Shown one piece after another: positions 1 to 9,050 of a stretch of DNA of 64,000 bases. Below the pieces are notes generated by a model that worked only from the letters and a program-made list of their open reading frames with translations, did not search any database and had not been told where the DNA came from. Position numbers and translations under genes: made by a program. The first letter of the stretch is position 1. Each line of letters begins with the position of its first letter. This DNA comes from Sphaerisporangium perillae (GTDB lineage Bacteria > Actinomycetota > Actinomycetes > Streptosporangiales > Streptosporangiaceae), in the NCBI RefSeq assembly GCF_023276435.1, contig NZ_JALLPO010000008.1:124001-188000 (forward strand), given 5' to 3'.

Positions 1-751
1 CGGCGGCGACCCACAGGTTGTCCCTGAGCATGGCGGCGTCCTCGAGCTTGAGGTTGTTGGTGCCGTCCTTGAAGCCCATCAGGTTGCGCGGGGTGGCCTG
101 GCTGCGGGAGGTGGAGGACGTACGGCCGAAGCCGAGCTGCGACCAGCGGACAGACACCTTGCCGAAGCCGATGCGGGCCAGATTGCGCACCGCGTGCACG
201 GCGACCTGCGGGTCGTGGGCGCACGCCTGGATGCAGATGTCGCCGCCGGAGATCTCCGGCCGCAGGTCGTCCAAAGGGAACTTCGGCAGGTCGGCGAGGG
301 CGGCGGGCTTCTTGGCCGCGAGGCCGAACCGGTCGTCGAACAGCGATGCCCCGAAGCCGATGGTGATGGTCAGACCGGACGCGGGCAGGCCGAGCGCCTC
401 ACCGGTGTCGTCCGGCGGGGCCTCCACCGCGCCGCCGACGGCGCCGAAAGTCCCGGCGTCCTTGCCCTGGGTCATCCGCGCGGCCGCCGCCGTCCACTCC
501 TGGAGCATCTCGACCAGTTCGTCGCGCTTCTTGGTGATCACGTCGAAGCTGACGAAGTGCAGGCGGTCCTGCGCGGGGGTGACGATGCCGGCCTGGTGCT
601 CGCCGTAGAACGACACGGGGTCTGAGGTGGAGGCGGCCGCGGCGGGCGGCGTGCCGTCCATCACGGTGCGGGTCGCGAGCACTCCCGCGCCGGCGGCGGC
701 GACGCCGGCCGCTCCGAGGCCGAGCAGCTTGCGGCGGTTGATCTGCGTCAT
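1..751 (-). CDS. efeB: EfeB, Tat-exported DyP-type heme peroxidase (3' end off window)
   Basis: Third gene of an efeUOB operon. EfeB family members are periplasmic or extracytoplasmic heme peroxidases that support ferrous iron uptake. The protein begins MTQINRRKLLGLGAAG, a twin-arginine signal (NRRKLLG) followed by an alanine-rich hydrophobic stretch, and it reaches the DyP hallmark GFKDGTNN near the window edge (about residue 230). The ATG at 751 overlaps the efeO stop (ATGA), so translation is coupled. The family is usually about 400-430 aa; roughly 250 are visible here, and the C-terminal half with the proximal heme histidine lies outside the window. No stop was found in the visible part, so the gene looks intact. 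Confidence 0.9.
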   Translation of the reverse strand, partial: MTQINRRKLLGLGAAGVAAAGAGVLATRTVMDGTPPAAAASTSDPVSFYGEHQAGIVTPAQDRLHFVSFDVITKKRDELVEMLQEWTAAAARMTQGKDAGTFGAVGGAVEAPPDDTGEALGLPASGLTITIGFGASLFDDRFGLAAKKPAALADLPKFPLDDLRPEISGGDICIQACAHDPQVAVHAVRNLARIGFGKVSVRWSQLGFGRTSSTSRSQATPRNLMGFKDGTNNLKLEDAAMLRDNLWVAA

Positions 752-1887
752 CGGGCCACCACCGCGGCGACCTTGCTGATCGGCTCGGCAAGGGCGTTGA
801 TGGCGTCGGAGAGTTCCTTCAGATCGTCCTTGGACAGCTCGGTGTGCAGCTTCCAGCCGTCGCCGTCGCGGTGCTTGCCGAGGGTGTCCTCGGCGTGGGC
901 GAACTTCTCGTCGAGCGTCTTGGCGAGGTCGGGGGCGCGCTCGTCGAGCACGGGGCGCAGCGCGGAGACGGCGGCCTGCGAGCCCTCGAGGTTGGCGGCG
1001 AAGTCCCACAGGTCGGTGTGCGAGTAGCGGTCCTCCTCGCCGGTGATCTTGCCGGTGGCGACCTCGTCGAGCAGCTCCTTGGCGCCGTTGGCGAGCTTGA
1101 GGGGCGGGACCTTCTCGGCGGAGGCCTTCTCGACGATCTTCTTCACGTCGGCCATCAGCTTGTCGGCGATCGGGCCGTCCTTGCTGATGTCCTTCGTGAC
1201 CCAGAGGTCCTTCTCGATCTTGTGGAAGCCGGTCCACTCCTCGCCCTTGGCCAGGTCGCCCTCGCGGGCGTCGATGGCGGGGTCGAGGTCGCCGAAGCTC
1301 TCGGCGGCGGGCTCGATGCGCTCCCAGTACGTGCGCGCGATCGGGAACAGCGACTTGGCCTTGTCGATGTCGCCCGCCTTGACGGCGTCCACGAACTCCT
1401 GGGTCTTGACGAGCAGCGCGTCGGTCTGGCTCTTGACGTACCGCTGGTAGTCGGCGGTCGCCTTGGCGAGCTTGGCGTCTTCGCTGAGCGCGACGGCGTC
1501 GCCGGTGACCTTCAGCGGGTTGCGGATGCCCTTGCCGATCATGCCGGGCTTGCAGGCGGCCTCGTACACGCCGGCCGGCAACTCGATGAGGACGTCGCGG
1601 GTGAGGCCCGGGACGATGTTCTCCACCTCGCCCATCACCCGGTCGCCCGCGGCGTAGACGTAGAACTCGGTGACCTTGCTGCCGCCGTTGGTGACCGAGA
1701 ACGTAGAGGTGCCGGCGGGGAGGGCGGCCGTGGAGACCTTGCACTCGGTGTCGGAGGCCGCGACGGTGATCTTTCCGGGCTTGCCCGATGCCTGGGCGGC
1801 CGTGTCGCCACCGCCGCTCGATGACGAGCATGCGGTGAGCCCCGCCAAGGCCAGCGCGCCGGCGGTGAGGACGAGGGCGGTACGCAT
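748..1887 (-). CDS. efeO: EfeO, iron-binding lipoprotein
   Basis: Extracytoplasmic iron-binding component of the EfeUOB ferrous iron system, 379 aa. The start MRTALVLTAGALALAGLTAC is a lipoprotein signal peptide with lipobox LTAC. A cupredoxin-like N-terminal domain (roughly residues 40-130) is followed by an imelysin/M75 domain carrying the HxxE motif as HKIE within GFHKIEKDLW. An upstream in-frame GTG at 1902 exists, but the ATG at 1887 has GGAG about 6 bases upstream and yields the clean signal peptide, so it is preferred. The gene follows efeU by about 46 bases and overlaps efeB by 4. Confidence 0.93.
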   Translation of the reverse strand: MRTALVLTAGALALAGLTACSSSSGGGDTAAQASGKPGKITVAASDTECKVSTAALPAGTSTFSVTNGGSKVTEFYVYAAGDRVMGEVENIVPGLTRDVLIELPAGVYEAACKPGMIGKGIRNPLKVTGDAVALSEDAKLAKATADYQRYVKSQTDALLVKTQEFVDAVKAGDIDKAKSLFPIARTYWERIEPAAESFGDLDPAIDAREGDLAKGEEWTGFHKIEKDLWVTKDISKDGPIADKLMADVKKIVEKASAEKVPPLKLANGAKELLDEVATGKITGEEDRYSHTDLWDFAANLEGSQAAVSALRPVLDERAPDLAKTLDEKFAHAEDTLGKHRDGDGWKLHTELSKDDLKELSDAINALAEPISKVAAVVAR

Positions 1888-1933
1888 GGTTCTCCAGTTC
1901 ACGAGATCACGTTGAGCAAGGAAGGGGAGGTGG

Positions 1934-2785
1934 TCACGACGAAGCTGAGGCGGTGGTCGCGGACGGCGCGGGCTTTGGGCCCGGCCCCTTGCGAGCCGGC
2001 ATGAGGAAGAGCGTCAGCACGGGCACGAGGTAGGCGACCCAGGCGATCGTCTCCAGGATGCTGGGCTCCGGAGTGAAGTTGAACATGCCGCTGAGCAGCG
2101 TGGTGTACCAGGCGTCGGGCGGGAGGGCGCCGGTCAGGTCGAACGCCGGGCCGGCCAGCACCTGCACCACGCCGGCCTCGATGAGGTCGTGGACGCCGTA
2201 CTTGAAGATGCCCGCCGCCACCAGGATCAGCAGCAGCCCTGTCCAGGTGAAGAACTTGGTGAGGTTGATGCGCAGCGCGCTCGCGTACAGCCCCCAGCCG
2301 AGCACGACGGAGGTGGCCAGACCCAGGCAGATGCCGATCAACGGGGAGGCGCTGGTTGTCGCCCCCTGGGCGGCGGCGAAGAAGAGCAGCGCGGTCTCGA
2401 GGCCCTCGCGCGCGACCGCGAGGAAGGCCATCACGACGACGGCGGTGGCGCCGAGGTTGAGCGCCTCGCTCAGCTTGGCCCGCAGGTCACCGGACATGCG
2501 GCGGGCCGCCGTCCGCATCCAGAAGATCATGAAGGTGACGAACACCGTGGCGGCCAGCGAGGCGATCGCGTCGAAGAGTTCGTGCTGGCGCGAGTCGAGG
2601 TTGGCGGCGGTGAAGGTGAGCAGGGCGCCGAATCCGACGGACAGGGCGATGGCGGCGGCCACTCCGGCCCACACCAGCGGCAGCCGGTCCCGGCGGTCGC
2701 TCTTGACGAGGAAGGCGACAAGGATGGACACGACAAGGGTCGCCTCAAGCCCCTCTCGCAGACCGATGAGATAACTGGCGAACAC
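1934..2785 (-). CDS. efeU: EfeU, FTR1-type iron permease
   Basis: Ferrous/ferric iron permease of the oxidase-dependent iron transporter family, 283 aa with about seven predicted membrane spans. It has the two REGLE motifs that bind iron in FTR1 proteins, one near the N terminus (LIGLREGLEATLV) and one mid-protein (VAREGLETALLFF). The start is GTG with a GGGAG ribosome-binding site. First gene of the operon; two DtxR/IdeR-like boxes lie directly upstream, so transcription is probably repressed by iron. Confidence 0.93.
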   Translation of the reverse strand: MFASYLIGLREGLEATLVVSILVAFLVKSDRRDRLPLVWAGVAAAIALSVGFGALLTFTAANLDSRQHELFDAIASLAATVFVTFMIFWMRTAARRMSGDLRAKLSEALNLGATAVVVMAFLAVAREGLETALLFFAAAQGATTSASPLIGICLGLATSVVLGWGLYASALRINLTKFFTWTGLLLILVAAGIFKYGVHDLIEAGVVQVLAGPAFDLTGALPPDAWYTTLLSGMFNFTPEPSILETIAWVAYLVPVLTLFLMPARKGPGPKPAPSATTASASS

Positions 2786-2800
2786 TGGTGCTCCCTGACG

Positions 2801-2839
2801 CTTGCTTAGCCTTACCTAAATTAGGACAGACTTACCTTA
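2801..2839 (-). promoter_or_regulatory. Two tandem DtxR/IdeR-type iron boxes before efeU
   Basis: Two 19-bp sites separated by one base. Read on the minus strand, 2801-2819 is TTAGGTAAGGCTAAGCAAG, matching the actinobacterial IdeR/DmdR consensus TTAGGTTAGGCTAACCTAA at 15 of 19 positions by eye. 2821-2839 is TAAGGTAAGTCTGTCCTAA, matching at 14 of 19. They lie 16-54 bases upstream of the efeU start, where bound repressor would block the promoter. The function is inferred from the sequence match and the operon content. Confidence 0.75.
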
Positions 2840-3296
2840 GCGTTGGCAAGAGCATGACCCGCAGCCGGGCATCCTGTTCGCCTTGTTCCCTTGCCTTCGC
2901 GGTAAGCCGTTCCTGGGTTCCCGGGGTACGGTTCCCGGACTACCCTGCGAGAACGCGCGCACTGCGGCAAAGCTCCGGCTTCCCGGTGGCGGCCCCGCGG
3001 CCCCTTCGCCGTGGCCGCCCGCCAAAGCACGGCCTCGGGGTCCTTGTCGCCTTCTGGTGACAGTTGAGTGGCCGGTGAGTCGCGAGGGCCGTGCGTGCCG
3101 GCGCGGGCACGGGGCGTCCGCTGTTTCCGTCCGCTGAATCTCCGCCCGCTATAGCCGGATTGATCATCACTTTTCCCCATATGTTCCCTACGGGGTACGG
3201 CGCGGAGGTAATACGCTCAGGTAAGGAGCAGGCGGACGAATCCGTCTTGCGTTCGATCCACTCCGGCACAGCGAACAACCTGGATACGCTGACATC
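2840..3296. other. Intergenic region between divergent efeU and tmk
   Basis: About 455 bases separating two divergent transcription units. Several short open frames cross it on both strands, but none has a convincing ribosome-binding site or protein family resemblance. It presumably holds the promoter for the MFS-Tmk gene; I could not assign -10/-35 boxes with confidence. Confidence 0.4.
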
Positions 3297-5357
3297 ATGA
3301 CCACCTCCGGCCGGTCCGCTACGCGTCGCAGACCCCCTCACGTGCTGGCGAACGCCCCCTTCCGCCGGCTGTGGTCGGCCATGGCGGTCTGCAGCCTGGG
3401 CGACTGGCTCAACATCATCGCGATCACGGCCTTCGCTGCGTACCTGACCCAAGGGTCGGGGTACAAGGCGCAGAGCCTGGCCATCGGCGGTGTCTTCGTC
3501 GTCAAGATGCTGCCCGCGATCCTGCTAGGCCCCCTCGCGGGCGCGTTCGCCGACCGGTTCGACCGGCGGCTCACCATGTTCCTGTCGGACCTGCTGCGCT
3601 TCGCGCTCGTGCTCTCGATCCCGCTGGTCGGCAGCTACCAGTGGATCATCATCGCGACGTTTCTCGTCGAGTGCGTGAACCTCTTCTGGGTGCCGGCCAA
3701 GGACGCCACCGTGCCCAACCTCGTCCCCAAGGAACGGCTGGAGGAGGCCAACCAGCTCAACCTGCTGGTGACGTACGGCACGGCCCCGGTCGCCGCGGCG
3801 CTGTTCGCCGTCCTGTCCGTGAGCGTCGAGATGCTCGGCAAGGCCGTCCCCAGTCTGGCCTGGGAGCCGGCCCATCCCGCGCTGATCGTCAACGCCGTCG
3901 CCTACCTCGTCTCCGCGTTCCTGATCTTCACCCTGAAGAGCATCCCCAAGGGGCACACCGCCACGGTCTCCGCGCCGTCGGTGTTCCGGCAGATCATCGA
4001 CGGCTGGCGCTTCGTCGGCGCGAACCGCATGGTCCGCGGCCTGGTCATCGGGATGCTCGGCGCGTTCGCGGCGGGCGGCGCGGTCATCGGCGTGGCCAAG
4101 GTGTACGTCGTGGCGCTCGGCGGCGGGGACGCCGCGTACGGCACCGTCTTCGCCGCGGTCTTCATCGGTATGGCCCTCGGCATCTTCTTCGGCCCGCGCC
4201 TGCTGCGCGAGCTGTCGCGGCGGCGCCTGTTCGGGCTGGCCATCGTCACGGCGGGCGCCGTGCTCGCCGCCACCGCGCTGATCCACAACCTGGTGATCGT
4301 GGTCATGCTGGTCGTCGTGCTGGGCGCCTGCGCCGGCATCGCGTGGATCATCGGGTACACCCTGATCGGCCTGGAGGTCGAGGACGGCCTCCGCGGCCGC
4401 ACGTTCTCCTTCCTGCAGTCCATGGCCAGGGTGACCCTCCTGCTCGTGGTCGCCGTCGCCCCGGCGCTCGCCGGCCTGTTCGGCGAGCACGTCATCTCGC
4501 TGGGCGCCGGCCTCGACTACCACTTCGACGGGCCCAACCTCGTCATGCTGATCGGGGCGGTGGTCGCGATCGTCGTCGGCGCGCTCGCGCTGCGCCACAT
4601 GGACGACCGGCGCGACGTCCCCATCGCCTCCGACCTGATGGCCGCCCTCAAGGGTGAGCGGTTCGTCCCGGAGTCCACCGAGCAGTCGCGCGGCCTGTTC
4701 GTCGCCTTCGAGGGCGGCGAGGGGTCGGGCAAGACCACCCAGTCCCGGCTGATCGCCATCTGGCTGCGCGACCAGGGCTTCGACGTCGTGCAGACGCGCG
4801 AGCCGGGCTCGACCAAGGTCGGCATGCGGCTGCGGGCGATCCTGCTGGACTCCGCGCACCAGGGGCTGTCCGCACGCTCCGAGACGCTGCTGTACGCGGC
4901 CGACCGCGCGGAGCACGTGGAGAAGGTCATCAGGCCCGCTCTGTACCGGGGAGCGATGGTCGTCTGCGACCGGTACGTCGACTCCTCGCTCGCCTACCAG
5001 GGCGCCGGGCGCGAGCTGGAGCCGCAGGACGTCGCCAAGGTGAACTCCTGGGCCACCGGGGGGCTCGTCCCCGACCTCACCGTGCTGATCGACGTGCCGC
5101 CGTCGGTGGGGCTGGCCAGGTTCGCCTCGCCGGCCGACCGCATCGAGTCCGAGCCGGTGGAGTTCCACGAGCGGGTCCGCCGGGAGTTCCGGGCGCTCGC
5201 CGCCGCAGACCCCGACCGGTACCTCGTCGTGGACGGGCTCCGGACGCAGGAGGAGATCTCCCTTGTGATCCAGGATCGCGTCCGCGAGATCCTGCCCGAC
5301 CCCGTCCCGCAGGAGACCGAGGCCATCACCGGCACGATGCCCGCGATCCGCGACTGA
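3297..5357 (+). CDS. tmk: MFS transporter fused to thymidylate kinase
   Basis: 686-aa fusion. Residues about 12-445 form an MFS permease with 10-12 hydrophobic segments and a DRFDRR loop typical of the family. Residues about 460-670 are thymidylate kinase (dTMP + ATP to dTDP + ADP, needed for DNA synthesis), with P-loop EGGEGSGKTT, the TREPGSTK segment and DRYVDSSLAYQG. Fusions of this kind are known in actinobacteria; the transported substrate is unknown. The gene starts at ATG 3297. Its neighbour holB, 134 bases downstream, matches the common tmk-holB pairing. It is probably the only dTMP kinase domain of this cell, but that cannot be checked here. Confidence 0.93.
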   Translation: MTTSGRSATRRRPPHVLANAPFRRLWSAMAVCSLGDWLNIIAITAFAAYLTQGSGYKAQSLAIGGVFVVKMLPAILLGPLAGAFADRFDRRLTMFLSDLLRFALVLSIPLVGSYQWIIIATFLVECVNLFWVPAKDATVPNLVPKERLEEANQLNLLVTYGTAPVAAALFAVLSVSVEMLGKAVPSLAWEPAHPALIVNAVAYLVSAFLIFTLKSIPKGHTATVSAPSVFRQIIDGWRFVGANRMVRGLVIGMLGAFAAGGAVIGVAKVYVVALGGGDAAYGTVFAAVFIGMALGIFFGPRLLRELSRRRLFGLAIVTAGAVLAATALIHNLVIVVMLVVVLGACAGIAWIIGYTLIGLEVEDGLRGRTFSFLQSMARVTLLLVVAVAPALAGLFGEHVISLGAGLDYHFDGPNLVMLIGAVVAIVVGALALRHMDDRRDVPIASDLMAALKGERFVPESTEQSRGLFVAFEGGEGSGKTTQSRLIAIWLRDQGFDVVQTREPGSTKVGMRLRAILLDSAHQGLSARSETLLYAADRAEHVEKVIRPALYRGAMVVCDRYVDSSLAYQGAGRELEPQDVAKVNSWATGGLVPDLTVLIDVPPSVGLARFASPADRIESEPVEFHERVRREFRALAAADPDRYLVVDGLRTQEEISLVIQDRVREILPDPVPQETEAITGTMPAIRD

Positions 5358-5491
5358 CGTCCGGCCTCGGGTCCCCGGCGACGGGCCTCCAGGGGCAGGC
5401 CTCTGGGGGCGGGCCTCCGGTTACGGCCTTCGGTTACGGGCCTTCAGGGACGAGTCTTCGGGCGAGGGCATCCGCGGTTAGTCTGGCGTGC

Positions 5492-6673
5492 GTGACAGTC
5501 TTCGACGACCTGGTCGGCCAGGAGCAGGCGGCGGCCGTGCTGCGCCGCGCCGCGGCGGCCGGCGCCGAGGCCCTCGCCGGAGGGCGCGGGGCGGGCATGA
5601 CGCACGCCTGGCTGTTCACCGGCCCCCCCGGGTCGGGGCGCTCCGAGGCGGCCCAGGCGTTCGCCGCGGCCCTGCTGTGCCCCGACCAGGGCTGCGGCCA
5701 CTGCGACATGTGCCACCAGGTCGCCGTCGGTTCCCATCCCGACGTCGAGACGGTACGCCCGCAGGGGTTGTCGTACAGCGTCAAGCAGACGCGCGAGCTG
5801 GTGCTGCGGGCGTCGGGCGCCCCCACGCTGGGGCGGTGGCGGGTCATCCTGTTCGAGGACGCCGACCGTTCGACGGAGGCCGCCGCGAACGCCCTGCTCA
5901 AGGCCATCGAGGAGCCGCCGCCGCGTACGGTCTGGCTGCTGTGCTCGCCCTCCCCGGACGACATGGTGATCACGATCAGGTCCCGATGCCGCGTGGTCAC
6001 CCTCCGCACCCCCTCGACGGCGGCCATCGCCCACGTGCTCGCCACGCGGGACGACGTGCCGGTCGAGATGGCGGAGTTCGCCGCGCGCGCCACCCAGGGG
6101 CACGTCGGCCGGGCGCGGCGGCTCGCCCTGGACGACGAGGTACGACGCCGGCGCGGGGCCGTCCTGTCGCTGCCGCGGACGCTGACCGGGGTCGGCGAGT
6201 GCGTCGACGCGGCGGAACGCCTGGTCAAGACCTCCTCCGAGGACGCCGACGAGGCGACCACGCACCTCAACGAGTCCGAGACCACCGAGCTGCGCAAGAT
6301 CTACGGGGAGGGCTCGTCGGGGAAGGGCCTCAACAAGGGCCTGGTGCGCGGCGGCGCCGGAGCGATCAAGGACCTTGAGGACCGGCAGAAGTCCCGGGCG
6401 ACGCGCATCAAGCGCGATTCCCTGGACGTGGCGCTTCTCGACCTGGTCGCCTTCTACCGCGACGTCCTGGCCGTGCAGTTCGGCGCCGAGGTGGAGCTGT
6501 CCGCCGAAGACCGCAGGGCCGACCTGACCGCGCTGGCGCGATCGAGCCCGCCCGAGGACACCCTGAGGCGCATCGACGCGATCATGCTGTGCCGGGAGCG
6601 GCTGGCGGCCAACGTCAACCCGCAGATCGCCATCGAGGCGATGACGCTCTCCTTGTGGCGCCCGCGCCTTTGA
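5492..6673 (+). CDS. holB: DNA polymerase III subunit delta'
   Basis: Clamp-loader subunit, 393 aa. The AAA+ domain begins FDDLVGQEQAAAVL. It carries a P-loop variant GPPGSGRSE, a zinc-type cysteine cluster (CPDQGCGHCDMC), a DEAD-box-like segment EDADRSTEAAANALLK, and the SRC arginine-finger motif as IRSRCRVV. The GTG at 5492 is the only start that precedes the conserved FDDLVGQ segment closely. It assembles with gamma/tau and delta to load the beta clamp. It follows tmk and, in most actinomycetes, would be followed directly by ricT; here two sigma-factor modules intervene. Confidence 0.93.
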   Translation: MTVFDDLVGQEQAAAVLRRAAAAGAEALAGGRGAGMTHAWLFTGPPGSGRSEAAQAFAAALLCPDQGCGHCDMCHQVAVGSHPDVETVRPQGLSYSVKQTRELVLRASGAPTLGRWRVILFEDADRSTEAAANALLKAIEEPPPRTVWLLCSPSPDDMVITIRSRCRVVTLRTPSTAAIAHVLATRDDVPVEMAEFAARATQGHVGRARRLALDDEVRRRRGAVLSLPRTLTGVGECVDAAERLVKTSSEDADEATTHLNESETTELRKIYGEGSSGKGLNKGLVRGGAGAIKDLEDRQKSRATRIKRDSLDVALLDLVAFYRDVLAVQFGAEVELSAEDRRADLTALARSSPPEDTLRRIDAIMLCRERLAANVNPQIAIEAMTLSLWRPRL

Positions 6674-6750
6674 GGCTCCCGCACCGACATTCGTGACATT
6701 TTCCGCGTCGCTGCCGAGCAACCTGGAGAGAGCCGCCGCGTCTCTTGGAC

Positions 6751-7281
6751 ATGCAGGCTTCCGAAACCCCGGCGCGCACGTCCGGGCCCCGAGACGCCGA
6801 TGACGCGATCACCGGGCTCTACGCCGAGCACGCCCTCGGGCTGACCCGGCTGGCCGTGGTGATGGTCGGGGACCGCGAGAGCGCCGAGGACGTGGTGCAG
6901 GAGGCCTTCCTCGGCCTTCACCGCCGGTACGGCGAGCTACGGGATCCGGCCAACGCGCTGGTGTACCTGCGCAGCGCCGTGCTCAACAACGCCCGCAGCG
7001 TGCTCAGGCGGCGGCGGCTGCCTTCGTGGTTCGCCGGAACCTACGAGCCGCCCGTCTGGTCGGCCGAGGCGGCCGCGCTACTCGGGGCCGAGCGCCGGGC
7101 CGTCCTGGAAGCGCTGCACCAGCTTCCCGCACGGCGGCGCGAGGCGCTCATCCTGCGTTACTACGCCGAGCTCTCCGAAGAGGAGACCGCCCAGGTCATG
7201 GGCGTCAGCCGCGGCACCGTCAAGTCCACCACAGCCCGGGCGCTGGACGCGCTCGGGCGCCTCCTGGGGGAGCGTCCGTGA
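6751..7281 (+). CDS. SigE-family ECF RNA polymerase sigma factor
   Basis: About 176 aa. Sigma-70 region 2 lies near residues 20-90 (LYAEHALGLTRLAVVMVGD, AEDVVQEAFLGLHRRY). Region 4 lies near 120-170 (LPARRREALILRYYAELSEEETAQVMGVSRGTVKS), a helix-turn-helix for the -35 element. ATG 6751 is taken as the start; TTG 6745 in the same frame is an alternative, and neither has a well-placed ribosome-binding site. The stop overlaps the next gene (GTGA), which encodes a membrane protein likely to be its regulator. It is a paralogue of the sigma factor at 9308. Confidence 0.9.
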   Translation: MQASETPARTSGPRDADDAITGLYAEHALGLTRLAVVMVGDRESAEDVVQEAFLGLHRRYGELRDPANALVYLRSAVLNNARSVLRRRRLPSWFAGTYEPPVWSAEAAALLGAERRAVLEALHQLPARRREALILRYYAELSEEETAQVMGVSRGTVKSTTARALDALGRLLGERP

Positions 7282-8876
7282 ACGACCGCATCATCCGCAG
7301 GCTGCGCGACGCCACCACCGCCGCCGGGAACACCGTCGAGCGGGCACCCGTCCTGCGGCTGGACGAGAGCCGTACCGAAGGCGCGAGCCGTACGAGAAAG
7401 GCGTGGATCGTGCCGGTCGCGGCGGCGGCGTCCGTGACGCTCGCGATCGCGGTGGGGGTGGCGGGCGTCAGATCGGGCGGGGACGGCGCGCGCGTGGCCG
7501 CTGCCGGGACCTCCACCCCGCCGAAGTTCCTCGTCACCGCCTCGGGCGATCGGCTCACCGTGCTCGCCGTGGACGGCGGGACGACGGCGAGCGTACCCCG
7601 GCCGTCCCCTGGCGAGCTCTTCGGCGCTGTTCAGGCCGCACAGGACAACCGGCTCTTCTACGCCACCACGCTGAGCAAAGGCTGCGTAGGGCGTTTCTAC
7701 CGGCTCATGCTGGACGACTCCGGGCAGGTCGGCTCGTTCGGGGCGATCCCGCTCGTCACACCGGACGGCTTCCGGCCCACGTCCCTGGCGGTGAGCGGCG
7801 ACGGCACCAAGCTGGCGTACGGGCTGGCGCGGTGCGACGTTCCGGACGCGGCCGGCCGGCTGGTGCTCGCGGACACCGCGACGGGCGAGAGCCGCACGTG
7901 GACCTCGGCGGAACCGCACGGCGTGATCAACGTGTCGATGAGCGCCGACGGGCGGTACATCGCCTACCAGCACCTGGGCGGCGTGCCGCGCTCCTTCCCC
8001 GGCACCGGCACGCCCCAGCCGGTGCCTCCAGGAACCGCCGGGCCCCGATCGGCGGAGCCGGCGATCCCGGAAACCTCCGAACCCTCGATGCTCACATCGG
8101 CGAAGCCCGTGACGCCTCCAGAGGCCGTACCGGCGACGGAGCTGCCGAGCGCGGGTACGGAGCCGATCCCGCCATCCCCGGCGGCCACGCCCAGCGATCC
8201 GGACGACTCCGCGGCGGGCCCCCTGGCCGTACCCGAGGTCACGCTGACGGCGACGACCGAGCCCGAGGTCACGCTGACGGCGACGGCCGGTTCAGAGGTC
8301 ACGCTGACGGCGACGGCCGATCCCGAGCCCGGCGTCCCCGAATCGGTCACGGAGGACCCGGTCCTCCAATCGGCCACGGGTGACCCGCTCGTCGACACGG
8401 TCACGGTCGACCCGGGCTCGCCGGGACAGGTGGGCGGGTATCTCGAGATGCTTCCCGACTCGCCTGAGCTGTACCTGCTGGACGCCACGTCCGAAGGCGA
8501 CACGCTCGACGCGAGCAGGAAGATCACACTCAAGACCACTCTGGACAGCGTCAGCGGGCCGGTACAGGGACTGCGCCTCAGCGCGGACGGATCCCGCGTC
8601 ATCGCCTCGCTCGGCCAGGCCGCGGTGATGCTCACCGGCGGCCGGACCCAGGTCCCACCCTCACCGGCCGCGATCGTCGAGTTCGGCACGGCCGATGGTG
8701 AGCCGATGGACGTCGTCTACCGGGACGACAAGGGAGGCATGCTGCTCGTTGACGCCGATGGGGCCACCGAACGCTTCATCGTCCGGCGTGGCCCGGAACT
8801 GGGCGCGGTGAGCAAGGCGACCGGCTACCAGCGGATCGCCGACGACGAGACCGGCCTACCCCAGGCCGCCTGGTGA
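7278..8876 (+). CDS. Single-pass membrane protein with TolB/WD-like repeats, coupled to sigma factor
   Basis: 532 aa from a GTG that overlaps the sigma-factor stop. A short cytoplasmic tail contains RLRDATTAAGNTV, followed by one membrane segment at about residues 43-64 (WIVPVAAAASVTLAIAV). The extracytoplasmic part has beta-propeller-like strands (LAVSGDGTKLAYGLARC, MSADGRYIAYQHLGG, LRLSADGSRVIASLG) and a long Pro/Thr/Glu-rich linker at about residues 235-385 with three copies of a 10-residue repeat. The topology and coupling suggest a membrane-bound partner (anti-sigma-like or sensor) of the upstream sigma factor. No zinc anti-sigma (HxxxCxxC) motif is visible, so the role is inferred. Confidence 0.75.
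   Translation: MNDRIIRRLRDATTAAGNTVERAPVLRLDESRTEGASRTRKAWIVPVAAAASVTLAIAVGVAGVRSGGDGARVAAAGTSTPPKFLVTASGDRLTVLAVDGGTTASVPRPSPGELFGAVQAAQDNRLFYATTLSKGCVGRFYRLMLDDSGQVGSFGAIPLVTPDGFRPTSLAVSGDGTKLAYGLARCDVPDAAGRLVLADTATGESRTWTSAEPHGVINVSMSADGRYIAYQHLGGVPRSFPGTGTPQPVPPGTAGPRSAEPAIPETSEPSMLTSAKPVTPPEAVPATELPSAGTEPIPPSPAATPSDPDDSAAGPLAVPEVTLTATTEPEVTLTATAGSEVTLTATADPEPGVPESVTEDPVLQSATGDPLVDTVTVDPGSPGQVGGYLEMLPDSPELYLLDATSEGDTLDASRKITLKTTLDSVSGPVQGLRLSADGSRVIASLGQAAVMLTGGRTQVPPSPAAIVEFGTADGEPMDVVYRDDKGGMLLVDADGATERFIVRRGPELGAVSKATGYQRIADDETGLPQAAW
8235..8324 (+). repeat. Three in-frame 30-bp tandem repeats in the linker
   Basis: Units begin at 8235, 8265 and 8295, each opening with GAGGTCACGCTGACGGCGAC and coding for EVTLTAT plus a variable PEP/GS/DP tail. 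They lie in the extracytoplasmic linker of the sigma-partner protein and are likely prone to copy-number change. Confidence 0.85.
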
Positions 8877-9030
8877 ACCTGGGCGCTGTGACCTGGGGTG
8901 GGGGAGCCCCGAGGGTGACCAGGCTCTCTGAGACCGCCTGGTGAACCTGGGGCGCCATGACCCGGGATGCCGGAGACCGAGGGGTGACCTGGGCTCCCTG
9001 AGATCGTCTGGTGAAGCGGAGGCTGTCAGG
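8866..9030 (+). repeat. Imperfect 68-70 bp tandem repeat that copies a gene's stop region
   Basis: Units start at 8866 and 8934 (CCGCCTGGTGAACCTGGG), and a partial third starts at 9004 (TCGTCTGGTGAA). The first unit begins inside the last codons and TGA stop of the gene ending at 8876. Further shared blocks such as GGGTGACC and CTCCCTGAGA recur in register, so the 3' end of that gene has been duplicated downstream. Confidence 0.7.
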
Positions 9031-9050
9031 ACCTGTTCGGAAATGGGGGC

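Noticed and set aside
3525-5168. 547-codon open frame antisense to tmk
   Set aside because: Low-complexity shadow of a GC-rich gene on the other strand; rich in Arg, Asp, His and Gln, with no family features.
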